A stretch of 64,000 nucleotides of DNA from Cercophora sp. LCS_1 (taxonomy: Eukaryota > Ascomycota > Sordariomycetes > Sordariales > Lasiosphaeriaceae): the NCBI GenBank assembly GCA_036250225.1, contig JAPZLL010000053.1, positions 158,177 through 222,176 on the forward strand, in the 5' to 3' direction. This document shows, piece after piece, positions 31,401-43,249 of the stretch (positions within the stretch are counted from its first letter, which is position 1; every line of letters starts with the position of its first letter). Under the pieces are notes generated by a model, which made no database searches, was not told where the DNA came from, and saw only the letters and a list, made by a program, of their open reading frames with translations. The position numbers were made by a program, and so were the translations under genes.

Positions 31401-34400
31401 TGCACAAATCGCATCCTTGACACCCTCTTGGTGGGCAGCACGGCAACTGCCATCTGCCAACATGCTCGGTGAATAACTACCGATGATGACTGCTCTTCAG
31501 CCAAGGTTTGGGAACGGCAAGCCGTTATCGGGGCCACGGGGGAAGCCACCTCGGCGAGCTCGGGATGCTCAGCCAGAGAAACACACGCGACCGATACATC
31601 GCAACTCTACGTTATTAAGCTTGGGGAACCGCGAGAGAGGCCGGCTGGGCTGGCTTTTTGGCCTGCCGCGATCACATCCGAATGTTGTGTGATTGCCGGG
31701 ATGGGATGCTGATATCAGCGCCGGGACAACCCAGTGCGGGAAGGACCTGGCCGTCCGTGTTGTGCTGGACTATCCGTACCTACGCGAGGCATCGAATGGG
31801 AAGTGGTGGGTCGGGGATCAAAGTCGCAGGTGATCTGGGGGCACACAAAGAACGAGGAATAGCAACGCACAAAATGTCCAAGTGATTCAATTGCTCAGTT
31901 GCGGTCCAGCTTCTCGCACTTCAGTAGAGCCACGTTGGAGACTGAAGTCTGGGTGAGCGCTTTCTGCTCGAATCAGCCGCCGACAAGCTGCTCGGACCCT
32001 CCTCTGGCCCGCGCACCTATACCTGTTGTCGAGGGTTGATTTGGGAGAATTGCAACCCCATATCCGCGCGCCAGTCGGCCGTCCTCTGTGGTTGTGGCTG
32101 GACACCGGGAGCAGGTCTGAGGACCGGCAGCACAACAACCTTGTCCATTGTTCTTGCTTCGGGAGACACTTGCCAGCCTTGCCCGTCGACCGCGTCTGCA
32201 AAATCGACCCGCCGTCCTTAGCCCATTCACTGGCCGCCGGCTTGTCGTTCGTTCTCGTCTTCTTCCACGCCCGCGCGTCGAAGGAATTGTACATCGGTCC
32301 TAGGCCCTGATGGAAGCGCTGCAGTCGCCCAGAGGCGGCACACGCAAGCCAGCCAGGAATCAAGCCGATTCACCTCAGCTGGACGCCAGAGGCCCCCTGG
32401 CAGTTCCCAAGGTTCCTTCTCTCCGCCTCGTCGCGCCGGCTTGGCCTGGCATCGCCGCTCCCCTCGTCGCTCGCCGTGGCACCGACGAATAGGCGCTGCC
32501 CGCAGCCATATCGCGATTGCCGGGTCATATCGCCTCTTTTATTGTGTCGGATTGCTGGGAAGCGCCTTAATATGGAAAATAGTGGCGTCTTGGTCTGCCT
32601 GGAGGGTGTGGCCCCAGCGGCGCTGCTGGCCTTGGCGCGGCCTGGTTATGGGCACACGCCCTATACCGCGTACATGCACCTCTTGCGAGTGCACTGGGGC
32701 TAGACCCAATTAGGGCTCCTCTTCGCGTGGTTTCTGTTGGTCATTCCAGAGCGGCGTGGGAGGACCAACAACGGCGGGGCAGTGGAATGTGCGCTGCGAA
32801 TTTAGCCAACGCCCCCAACTCTCAGCAGCCCAAAGCATCCAGACTCGTTATCGCACGAGAGAGAAACAACGTGCCGTCGTCGCCGCCGCCGCTTGCTTGC
32901 GACATGATTGGGATCTCATCACGCCAGATCCAAGGCGGCTAAGGGGGTTGAATGGATGCCCTTGCTGCTCTGACCCCTTTTCCCGACTCAGAGATGTAAC
33001 ACGGAAAAAGGGACACCACCTGTGGACTCTTGTCAGGGCCGTCTTCTTGAACCCAACGGGGCCGTTTGGTTGAGGGGCCCCTATCAGCACGTACGTTGCC
33101 ACGGCCCACGGACGACAGCACCCCGAATATTGTGCTATTTTCCCGTGCTCCGTGTGTGTCTGTGGCCGAGCGAGCCGTTCATCGGAGACCGGGACGAGCA
33201 TGTTGGAGCGTCCCCGGGGCCAGAGCTTCACAGTCAAGACGGCAGCCAATGCATGCGACGCCGCCGCTCAGTCAGGGCCGATGCTGGACGATGCAGCCAG
33301 CACGCATACCGCGTATGCACATGTACGGCGGGGTGGTGTCTTCGCGTGTGTAGGCGTGGGTGTGGTGGATGTGAGGTTGGTTGCGCTATCGTCTGAACGG
33401 TCGCCGCAGCGAATCCCTGTGCGTGCCCACTTGCTTCGTGCGCAGGCCAAGAAAAGAGGGGGTACTCTTTGGTTTGGCGACGAAAAGAATCGTTCCCCGC
33501 ACCAGTCTGCCCGCCCATGTTTCGGCCCATCATGACAGCAGAGTCAATTGGCAAGCCGGGAGCTTGGGACACCTGTGACAGGAAACAGGAAACCGAAATC
33601 TGGGTCTTGTTTCCTCCCCTCGGCACGGTGATCGCTCGCGCAAAACTGGAAACCAAGGTATCCGCAAAACCTCCGATTGACCGTCTCCTGCAATGCACGA
33701 TTGCTGCAAACGTAAGGTGAGAGGAAGCATGTCGGCGTGGTGCGACCTAGAGTACATGCCCTCCATTGGGCCGACGGGACTTAGATTTCGCGTCGCCAGC
33801 CTCTTGTGCTTGTGAGCCTGGCTCTTCGGGCCACCGCGCACACATACATTACATACACACATGGCCCTCCGCTGCAGGTGTCGCGCTGGTTCGGCTTCAG
33901 GGATGACTTGATGATGGCACCCTGATGTCAGGGCGAGAGAATAGGGCTTCACTAGTCAACGGCGCCGCAGCCTCAAGCGCTGCCGTTGCAGAGATGGACG
34001 CAAGACGCACAGCGCAGGCCGGACGGTGCATATGCCGGCATAAAGTTTTCGTTCCTTGTGCCTGCTCAGGTCTCCCTCCGCCAGCAACGTGGAAGACCAG
34101 CCTCGGGTTCACGCCCGCTGCTATCCGCATATGCGACTCGTTCTCGAAGCTCGGATGGATGTGAAATTCCACAACAGTCACCGGGTGAAAACTCTGTAGC
34201 GCCTCCTCAACAAGTTGAAACAGCCATCGTGGAGGTGAGGCCTCGGGCTCGGCGAAAGCCGCGGCACCGTTGAACAGTGGAGACCTCGCAAGCACGAGCA
34301 CGGTGCACACAACGGTTCGCCCACAGGGCAGACGCGCCCGCAGCCCAAACGCAAAGCCAAAACGTTGAACATTTCGATGCATTTGTGGGATCGCAATCGG

Positions 34401-37400
34401 TGCTCCACACGACTTGTTACGACCTCCCATCGTCGACGTTGAGAGTACGTACGAACAACCCACTAGAAGTATCCATCGGGCTTGGGTCATGTGAGTTTGA
34501 CCCCCCGGTCTCAGCACGAAAATGTCTTCGCCTCGAGCGGGGTTAGGCTCGCACCAGCGCTGAGCCAGCCGTGGCACCACGATCAGAGTGTTTCGCTGTT
34601 TCGCCGTGTGGGGGGCCAGCATCTGCGTGTGTCTGGGTGCATGCAGGGAGTCGGTAGGTGTGCCCTCCATCGCCTTCAAATGTGAGGTCAAGAGCCCGCA
34701 CGATGTACGGCCCACGGGGGCGCCATGCAAGATTCCGGCAGAAGCTCCCCTGCAATGCGCTGCGTTTCTGGAGACCTCCAGACCTCAGACACCGCTCCTT
34801 GACTTCCCCGCAAAAACACCAGTGTTTGAGGAAACATCGGCGCGACTGCTCAGCCCTTTCTGGCGGTCTGATCGCGCTTCTTGTTCGCAAAAGGGAAAAG
34901 GAGATGACAGCTTTCGCCCCCATCGACTACTCCGGCTTGGCACACCCCTCCCCCCCGCGCCGTCTCGGGCCACCGCCTTCTCAGAGCGAACCTCCTGAAC
35001 GGGCGTCATTGGCTCTCGCCGCCAAGGATAGAGATCCCGATTCAACAAAACCAAAAGGGGTCACGATTTCACCAAAAACGACGGCGACTGTGCCCACATC
35101 GCGTCTCAGGGGCAGAGTTCGACGGACGCGTGGCAGCTCATGACCCAAGAATCCCGTCAGATGGTTGAGAGAAAACCTCTCAGAGGCCGTTTTCACCTAG
35201 TCGTGGCTGCTCAGGACTGGCTGAAGCAACGGGTCACTTGATGTCTCAAAGTGCATGTCACAGTCGTGGTCAGGATAGAGAGACGGTTCATGACTTTGCT
35301 GCCGACGTTTCATCCAACAAAACTTTTAACCTGTTGACCTCCTATCAACGTCTTTAGGAAGGCCGCGGAGCGTGCCTCCATTTGCAGAACAAAGGGTTTG
35401 TTCTCATTCCGCATTGGCTCGTTCCCGCCTCCGGGAGGGCGCACCCATGGTTTACTTCGTCAATACCGCTCGTTATCTTGCATCCAACAGCCAGCCCTTT
35501 TAGCCGGATCATCGGGAGTTTTTGCGTAGTTACATGCACGACCCGACTCGCTGGGCTTGGAGACATCGCGCAGCCGTCTCCAGGAAGCGAAAGGGGCACA
35601 GCTCATGCCAGATTCCCATCCTGATGCGGCATGCAGAAACGTGGGCTTTGGTTGTTCTGAGCCTGTCCCCAATGGTGGCGCTCACTCGGCATTATGCGCA
35701 AAGCTTTGTCGTCCCCTTCAGTGGCGGGCCGACCTGGCAGCCCAGCCATGTACGCAGTACGTACCCGCGGCATTGCTCATGTGTCGACGGGAATGAGATG
35801 CAGTCAGTTGAGCCTCATTCATGCCTTCCGCTATGCATGAAAGCCCCGAATAAACTCCATAAAGTGGCGATATATCGGATCTCCCCAGGCACAGCCCAGC
35901 CACGTCAATAACGGAAGTCAAGATGACCTCGGTTGCCCAGGAAGCAACCAGGGCCAATCGCGCCGGGAAGGCCATCGGCGCAATGGTGCGCGCAACTATT
36001 CGCGGCGCAGCGGCTCTGGGACGCGGTTTCGACTTGATTTGACTTGCCGACTCGAGTTCGTTCCGTGGTACAGACGATATCTGTTCTATGCTGCATCCCG
36101 TATGTCCACGTGGAGCGTTGGTCTCAACCGACAGGCAACCCAACGGCCTGGCTGATGGATGGCGTTAGACGCTCAGCACCAATGAGGCCAACCTTCCATG
36201 TTTTGGCCGGGATTCGGGTCGTTTCGATATCAGCCACTCCGACAATCATCGAGCAAACAAGGGTGTCGCACCGAGCCTGGCTGCCCGCCTGCGAACAGCG
36301 GCGACTACGGAACCCGCCACCAGCCGTCGTCAGCAGCGAGCGCGTCCTTATCCGTGCTCTACTCTGCTCCTGATTTCGTCAATGGGACGAGATGCGTAGA
36401 CTCGGCGTGCTCCAGACCAGCTACGGCGAGTTTCTTGATCTCCGCAGACGTGTGCTGAGCCATGTCCTGCATCTTGAGCTAAGATCTGAGTCTGGGCCGA
36501 GGCGGCAGGGATCCTGGGTCGAGGAGCTCAGCAACACTTGCATGAGGGCAAATGCACAGCGGTTATGTGCTTGTGCGTCTGTGGGCGCGGCCAATCAGAC
36601 GGGGCTCAGTCGCAAGGGCGGTGCCGCGATGGGGGTTCTCTTGTGTTTCAGCCTGTTGCTTTTTGTTCTCTCCGCCGCCCAGCCGCGAACCCGTACCTCC
36701 TTCGGGCAGAGCCAGTTGCTGCCGACCACCGCCAACGACCTCTCCCAAGCTTTCGCTGTCCGCAGTTGGGCTCGCCGAGCAGGATGCCCGGTGAGCCGGC
36801 GACGTATTTCTTGCGTCGTCGCCGTCACGCAGATTAGCCTTCCCGTGATCTACCAGAGTCTGGGGTCACAGACGGTTTTAGAAACATGCGGACCTCGCAT
36901 CTTGCTCGCCTGCCTTGCAACATTCAGATAAGGCGTCGCCGGCCGGCTCTGCCTTCCCTGGGGGCAACAAGACGGCCCACCACACGACGATAAGCTCGAG
37001 GGCCTTTTGCGAACACCTCGACAACACAAGCCGATTTGTTGCTTGTCGTGCAGGGCGTCGCGATAGCAAAGGCAAGGCGTCAGCGGATGCAAAAAAACGC
37101 AGAAGTGGCTTTCCCTACCTGTCGGTTCGGGTTTGGCTTTATCTTCCCGCTCCAGCTCCTAGCGGGATGTGGTGCGAAACCGCGCTACAATCCGCCCAAT
37201 CAACGCGAACCACGTCGGCCAGCCCACACCACAACAACGAAAGCCTGGCGGCTCCCATCCATTCGCTTTCCCGTGCGAGAACGAGCTGACCTCGGGATGA
37301 TCAATCGCCGCTGTCACGGGCGCACGATCCAATGGCAAGGGCAATACTGTTTGCAATGTCATTTCCAATATCAAGGGGGTTCCTTTTTCACGTCTGGTGA

Positions 37401-40400
37401 TTTCGCCGCCCGTCGAAGCTTTCAGCCCTTTTCCACCACTCGAGCCCTGTCGAGCCCGGGTCATGCAAATCATAGGCACCGCTGCTTTCACACACCCTCT
37501 TGTCGGGCCTCCCATTCGCCAGGAAAAAGCTGCATGTGCGGACCGTTTTCCGCCTTACATGGCAGCCAGGATCGAGAAGAAGGAGGGCCTGCGACTGGCG
37601 AGAAGCTATGGTGGAGGTGCCAGCGAGCAAGCCCACAGTGCGGCCCGGGACATGGAGCACGTCTTGGGTGTGGAGTCTGTCAGTCTCCGCCCTCACTCGC
37701 TGACTACCAGACGGCCCCCTCCCAATGACGGCTGCAGAAAGCAAAGGTTCTTCCAGATGCACAACATCGTGGGCCCTAGGGCTCATCACTTTCCAGCCCG
37801 CGGGGGATTGGTTCGACGACGACAAGATTATCCATTTTTACCGCTCATCTCGAGATAGAGTGTGTTGTGGCCCGACCCTGGGTTTTCCCACGTCGTAAAC
37901 CCGTCTTTTTTCGATCTCAACGCTGCACGCGTGCAGCAATGCTTGTTCCGGCTCCACTTAGCTCTCGGCTGAGACGCGCTTAACGTGGTGTATCTGTGCA
38001 TATTTTGCGCGCGGTGGACATGGATTTGTTGCCCTTCGAAAGAGACGCCGACTGGCCCAAAATCTGTTTTGCAGCATCGCGACCGACCGCTGTCGACGGG
38101 TACTTCCCCCGGTCGCTGAGCTCGCACTGTGCATCCAGGGCTGGTTTAGCGCGTTTCACACCGCTACTTCGCGCCGTCTAGGGCGACCCCTCCCTCCTGT
38201 TAGTCTTCGCGGGGGTGTGTGCTGTGTGTGGCTTCGTCACGACACGCCAGGGCCAGATACCCCAAATGGTTTAAGCCTCTACCGCAGCCAATGAGGGGTT
38301 GCAGCAGTCTGTTCGTGGATCTCGTCGGCGATTATCCGCAATGCCCAGATATGCTCTCACAATACCACGAACGTCGTCCGAATTCGCCAACAAGAAGCTC
38401 GCTCAGCAACCATGGCATGACCGGAGCCTGCTCACGTGGGGATGCCTGTTTTTGGCGCGGCGTATTTGAGGTCAAAGACGTGGAGGGCGCTGGTGCAATC
38501 GTTCTGCACCGTCAGCAAATCGAAAACTCGGATTGCTGTCGGCTGGGTTCAGCTGTGCCGCCGATGCGCCATTGCTCCTCTCGGCATTCTCCTCGCCCTT
38601 CCCCGCCCCGGTTCCCGGCCGCTGTTTGCTTGCCCGCACTGAGCAGCAACAGTAAGGCTCTCGCGAGGAGCCGAAGGGAGACAGACAAGAAAAAAAGTTG
38701 CACCACGCTGCTGCGCATTCCATCCTCGCTGGCACCAATGCTGCCGCCAGTTCTGCCCCCGCTCGTCGAGATGCCGCTTCCGCTCCCAGCCTGCCCTGCT
38801 CCGGGGACCTAGCCGGCATCGTGGAGGGTGCCGACGGCGAAAACGGCGGCGGTGGTTGGGTTTCGGTTCCCTCTCTGCTCTGGTTGTGGAGCCTCAGGAT
38901 CGCGAGGTGTTGACGGCTCGCAACCCAAGTGGGCCAAGGGCTTTCTCTTACCCCGCCAAGGCCTTGTCGTGGCCGCGCTTGAGAGGACGTCTTGCTCACT
39001 TATGCCACCGCGGGCGCCGGGAAGCGGGAGACTGCGTCGAGCTAGTTTCCAGAGCCCTCGCTCATGTGTAAAGCGTCTTGTGTCGCTGTCTCTCGGTAGA
39101 GGCGTGTGCGCTGTCCTACCTCCAGACACAGACTTGACTTGCCCGCGGCTCGACTTGAAGAGAGTCTGGGAGCTCTGCGGTGTCGTTCTTGGGCTAGCCG
39201 GTTGCCCCTTCAAGCCCTCGGCCCCTCCACTGTCCCGCCAATACATTGCAGCTCGCCCGCATCTTTCTTCCTCGAACGGGAAGCATGTAGCAGAGCGGGG
39301 CATCGACGAACGAGGACCATGGGCGGGTGAGCGGTCAATGGCGCTCCGGACCATTGGAGCCAGGATCCTCGTTGTTATCTTTCTCTTTCTCAAGGCCAAC
39401 AGAGCAGCAGCTTTGTCGAGTCTCGTTTCCGTTTCCCCTCTCTCGGCACCACCGCACCACACCGGCACCCTTTTCTGTTCGGAAGACGGACGGAGGAGAA
39501 AGCAGTCCAGACGTGCCTGTCTCGATCGAGCACTGTCCCGCCTGCCCACGGGTTTCCAATGCGCGGCGTCCTACGTTTGCTTTTGCCCGCGCTTCTGGAG
39601 ACGGCAGGCTGCATGGGACAAAAATGCTAGGTTCCCGGAAAATGTGTGCCTCTTCCGCGCAGCATACAGGACACACACAACTTGACTTGCCTGGCCTGGC
39701 CTGGCCTGGGCTTGAGAACATGGGTCGGATCGGACAAGGTGCAGCAATTTACCACTTGATGTGTGTGCAAGATCTCTGGCTCATCCAAGATGGTCACAAA
39801 TTACGAGCTCTCCATCTTTCTCTCTTGTCTCTTCTCCGATATAGACAGGGGCTGAGGCTTCAATAGACTGGGGGAGGCATGAGTGACACACCTCCCACAT
39901 GGATGCCGGGCACATCATTGCACCCCGATTCAGTAGCACATCTCAAGAGACCGAAGAAGGGGAGGTCTTCACCTGCCCCTCTTGGCCTAAGTGACTGTCT
40001 GTCAAAAGCGGGCTGGGCTGGAGGATAGGCGGGCGGCCTGGTCTGGCCAGCGGAAAGCGGGTGGACAGCAAGCGGGCATGGGCGGAGGAGGAGGATGGGG
40101 GAAGGATGGTTGGGGGGGCGCACAAACCCAACCTTACCCACGACCGACGGAAGCGAGACACAGCCGCTGCCGCCGCCACCGGACGGACGCAAGTATGATT
40201 CGCATATGCTTGTCTGTCCCTTTACACATTTTGCTTGTTTCTACGCAACCATACTTGCTTCTGCCATTCCGACTGACTGCATATTGTGTGCCTTGAACTT
40301 GCGTCTTCGAATGCCGAGATCGACCACCATCCGCCGACTACCATTGTTTTTTTGTTCTTGCTGACCAACAACCTACGTATTTATCTTTTTTGGATTTGTA

Positions 40401-42380
40401 CGACTTCGCACTCGCGCAAAAAATAGAAATGGAAAACGGGATGGTGACGGTGACAATGGACGGGCTGGGGTGTCAAGGTGGCTTGCTCGGATAGCAGACC
40501 GGCCGAAGCCTCTCTCGTTTTCCCCCGCCTCCTTTATTCCCTCGTTCCTTTTCCGCTTCCAGGTTCTCATTCTTGTTCACATTTGCGGGAGGGATGAATT
40601 GGGCTGCGTATCGCGGGTTCGGTATTTTTTTTTATTTTTTATTTTTTTTATTAGGTACCTTGTTGAAGAACGGCCACTGACCCGTATATCTGCAAGTGAT
40701 GTGGTGATACCCACGTCCAGGGCCAGATCCCATCAAGACCCTTGATGGTTTTCACACAAGTAGGAAACATAAACTAATGCCATGCCATGCCATGCCATGC
40801 CAAAGCGGGACGGGCAGACGGGCAGTCATGGCAAGGGGGGGATTAGGCGCCAATACAGTATTAATGTCATTGCTGAGTTATATTATCAGGGATGAGAATC
40901 GGCAGTGCTGCTGCACTGCTGCACAATACAATGATAACCTGGTGCGTGGGAGCCTGAAAGGGTATGGGATTATGCCTTTGTCTATACCTCTCTGTAAGAG
41001 TCCGGCGGGGGGAGGGGTAGGTTTTTTTGTTCGCATTTATCCATCCATGATTCCCATGATATGATCTGCTTGCATACCGTTTGTTTCCCGCTGTGTTTGT
41101 GAATACGCCCGTGAAAAAAGAGAGGATGTGATGAGCGGCATGGATGTGATCTTCCACACACGGGCTGGGCTGGGTGGTGGACATGGACCCCTACCACGGA
41201 CGGACGGCAGGCACACGGGAGGGAGGGGTTTGGGGATGTGATGGGTGGGGGAGGTAGGGAGACAAAAAAAGGGGTGGGATGAAGCGAGGCTTATCCGTCC
41301 GGGGAGGGGGTGCTGCCTGAGGGGCAAGAACATGACAAGACACGTTGATGGCTTTTTTTTTTTGAGCACTTTTTCTGTTTGTCTTTCGATAGTTTGGTTT
41401 TCGCCATTTTTGGGGTACATATATCCCTTTGGGCTGGGATGTGGGGTGGGTGAGGTTGGGTTGGGCATCTTGCTTCCTTTTTTTTTTATACCCCAGACGT
41501 TACTCCATGTGTGTGCAGTGTGGGCAAAAGCAAACATTTTGTGCATTGGTGTGTTATGGCATAAGGGATCTGCTTTACATGGCCCGGGGTTGGGTTGGCA
41601 AGCGGCGGCGGCGGCAGCGGCGGCGGCGAATGCGATGCGCCGCAAGGCAAGGCAAGGCAAGCATAGCGGGCGGGAAGGCATGCAAGATGATGGTGAGTGT
41701 GGGTTGGTTGCATGAACGGGGATGAGCTGCCGGGACTGGGGTCTCCCCTCATTCAGTGAGGGAGGGACATTGGGGGGGCAGCAGACAGTGATCAGATAGA
41801 TACCAAGATAGATAGATGATGGATGGATGGGGTTTGGTTGTCAGTCAATATGGTGCTTTGCATGAACGGGTTTCGTTTGGAATTGGAGTGGAGGGCCAAG
41901 GTGATTTGATTGATTGATGGCCGAGCGCCTTGGGGATAGTACATAGGTAGTTTGTCTCGTGATGATGATGATGGAGGAGGGGCACGGTTTATCTTGGTCA
42001 ATCTATCGGTTTTACTTTTGGCGAGTGATTCGTGTTCGGCAGTTGTGGTATTTGTGATGTTGGTTGGGGTGAGGGTGGTGCTGGCGCTTTTTAGCGATGG
42101 AGGTCAGAAAATGCACCCGAGGCCTCTTTTCTTGGAGGATGGGGCAGTGGAATTCAGGCAGAATGCCCACTCATGTGACTGCGTGTCTAGTTTGGTGTTC
42201 AGATTGGTGAGGCAGGCGCGTGCCGCGGGTTAGTTTGCGTCACGGTGGTAACGAGGTCTGGTGGGGTCCTTTGTTTGGAGAGGGTTTTAGGTTTGGGGAG
42301 GGTTTTTATCTTGCATTTTTCCTTCGGGACAGCTTTTCGAAAACAAGGCCGGAACTGCAAATCGAACAGCATCATCCAGG
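28417..42380. other. About 14 kb gene-poor region upstream of stuA
   Basis: The first 350 bases (to about 28766) are an open extension of the stuA frame, and the next kilobases probably hold its leader and promoter. Beyond that I find no reading frame with domain motifs, plausible composition or consistent splice structure on either strand. Frames of up to 285 codons occur (for example 33897-34730 and 38828-39685), but they overlap each other on opposite strands and are rich in Arg, Cys, His and Trp, as expected for chance frames in GC-rich DNA. Short tandem repeats cluster near 39690-41980. There are no transposon genes, and no obvious AT-rich decay of the kind left by repeat-induced point mutation. 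It may hold long regulatory DNA and non-coding transcripts. Confidence 0.6.
40777..40801. repeat. (ATGCC)5 tandem repeat
   Basis: Five perfect pentamer units. Other pentamer arrays lie nearby: TGGCC near 39690-39712 and GGCAA near 41642-41660. Confidence 0.9.
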
Positions 42381-43249
42381 ATGCCTTCTAATAAACTACT
42401 TCCTGAGCCCTCGCGCCCTTTTGATACGTGGAACTCGTCCTCGACCGGCCACCAGCGCGCTGAAGCCCGTGGCCCACAAGGCTGGCGGGAGTCACGCACT
42501 GCAAAACTCCAGTCGCAGTTCCGCCATGGAGCAACCGGTGGGCCTCGCATGCAGGACAGCGTTGGACGTGGAGCGGCAGAATATGATGAGGAACTCGACT
42601 GCTTTGTACCAAAGGAGGTGCGCGCCAGGGCAAAGAACTCGGTGGCCGACATGTTACGGAATCCAGGGACCATGCTTGCGCCAGAGGAAGGCGTGGACGA
42701 GGGAAAGGCGGCCGAGGAGAGACTGACGGCAAAACGGAACAAGGAGGACGAGGAGAGGGAAAGACAAATGAGCGACAGGAAGCTATTCGACGGTGTTGTT
42801 ATCTACGTCAACGGCAGCACATACCCGACCATATCGGACCACAAGCTCAAGCAGGTGCTCGTCGGGCACGGCGCAAAGACTTCGCTGCATCTCGGTCGGA
42901 GACAGGTCACGCATGTCATCATCGGCAAGCCAAGCGCGGTGGGGAGCGGCGCGGGGGGCGGGCTGGCGGCCGGCAAGCTGGAGAAGGAGATCCGCAGGGT
43001 GGGAGGGTGTGCGGTCAAGTTTGTGGACGTGGCCTGGTGAGTTGAGTACCGATGCTCGGGATGGCGGCTATGTGCTGATGCGGTGGCAGGGTGTTAGAAA
43101 GCATCAAGGCTGGCAAGCGGCTGCCCGAGAGTAGGTTCGCTACGCTCAAGATTGCGGCGCGCGGGCAGCAAAGCGTGCTGGGGGCGTTTGGCAAGAAGGC
43201 GACAGCGACGACAACCGGCGGCGGCAAGGCGCAGGGCGGTGCTGCGTAG
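42381..43249 (+). CDS. Small protein with a REV1-type BRCT domain
   Basis: Exons 42381-43036 and 43090-43249 (53-nt intron, GTGAGT...GCAG) give 271 residues. Residues 1-130 are charged and disordered. Residues about 134-235 are a BRCT domain (KLFDGVVIYVNGSTYPTISDHKL, HLGRRQVTHVIIG, VKFVDVAWVLESIKAGKRLPE), closest in feel to the BRCT of translesion polymerase REV1. No polymerase domain follows. The tail has QSVLGAFG (246-253), which fits a PCNA-interacting peptide except that the last aromatic is Gly. A role in DNA damage tolerance or repair is inferred from the domain only. The splice restores the conserved W of the BRCT fold. Confidence 0.85.

Noticed and set aside
33897..34730. 277-codon minus frame in the gene-poor region
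   Set aside because: No domain, high Arg/His/Cys/Pro content and several overlapping frames on both strands; fits chance in GC-rich DNA.
37036..37728. 230-codon plus frame
   Set aside because: Low-quality composition (Cys, Arg, His rich) with no hydrophobic core or family motif.
38828..39685. 285-codon plus frame
   Set aside because: Overlaps a 246-codon minus frame, has random composition, no start context and no recognised motif.
28770..42380. RIP-degraded transposon block
   Set aside because: The sequence is not AT-rich and shows no TA-rich decay or transposase fragments by eye.
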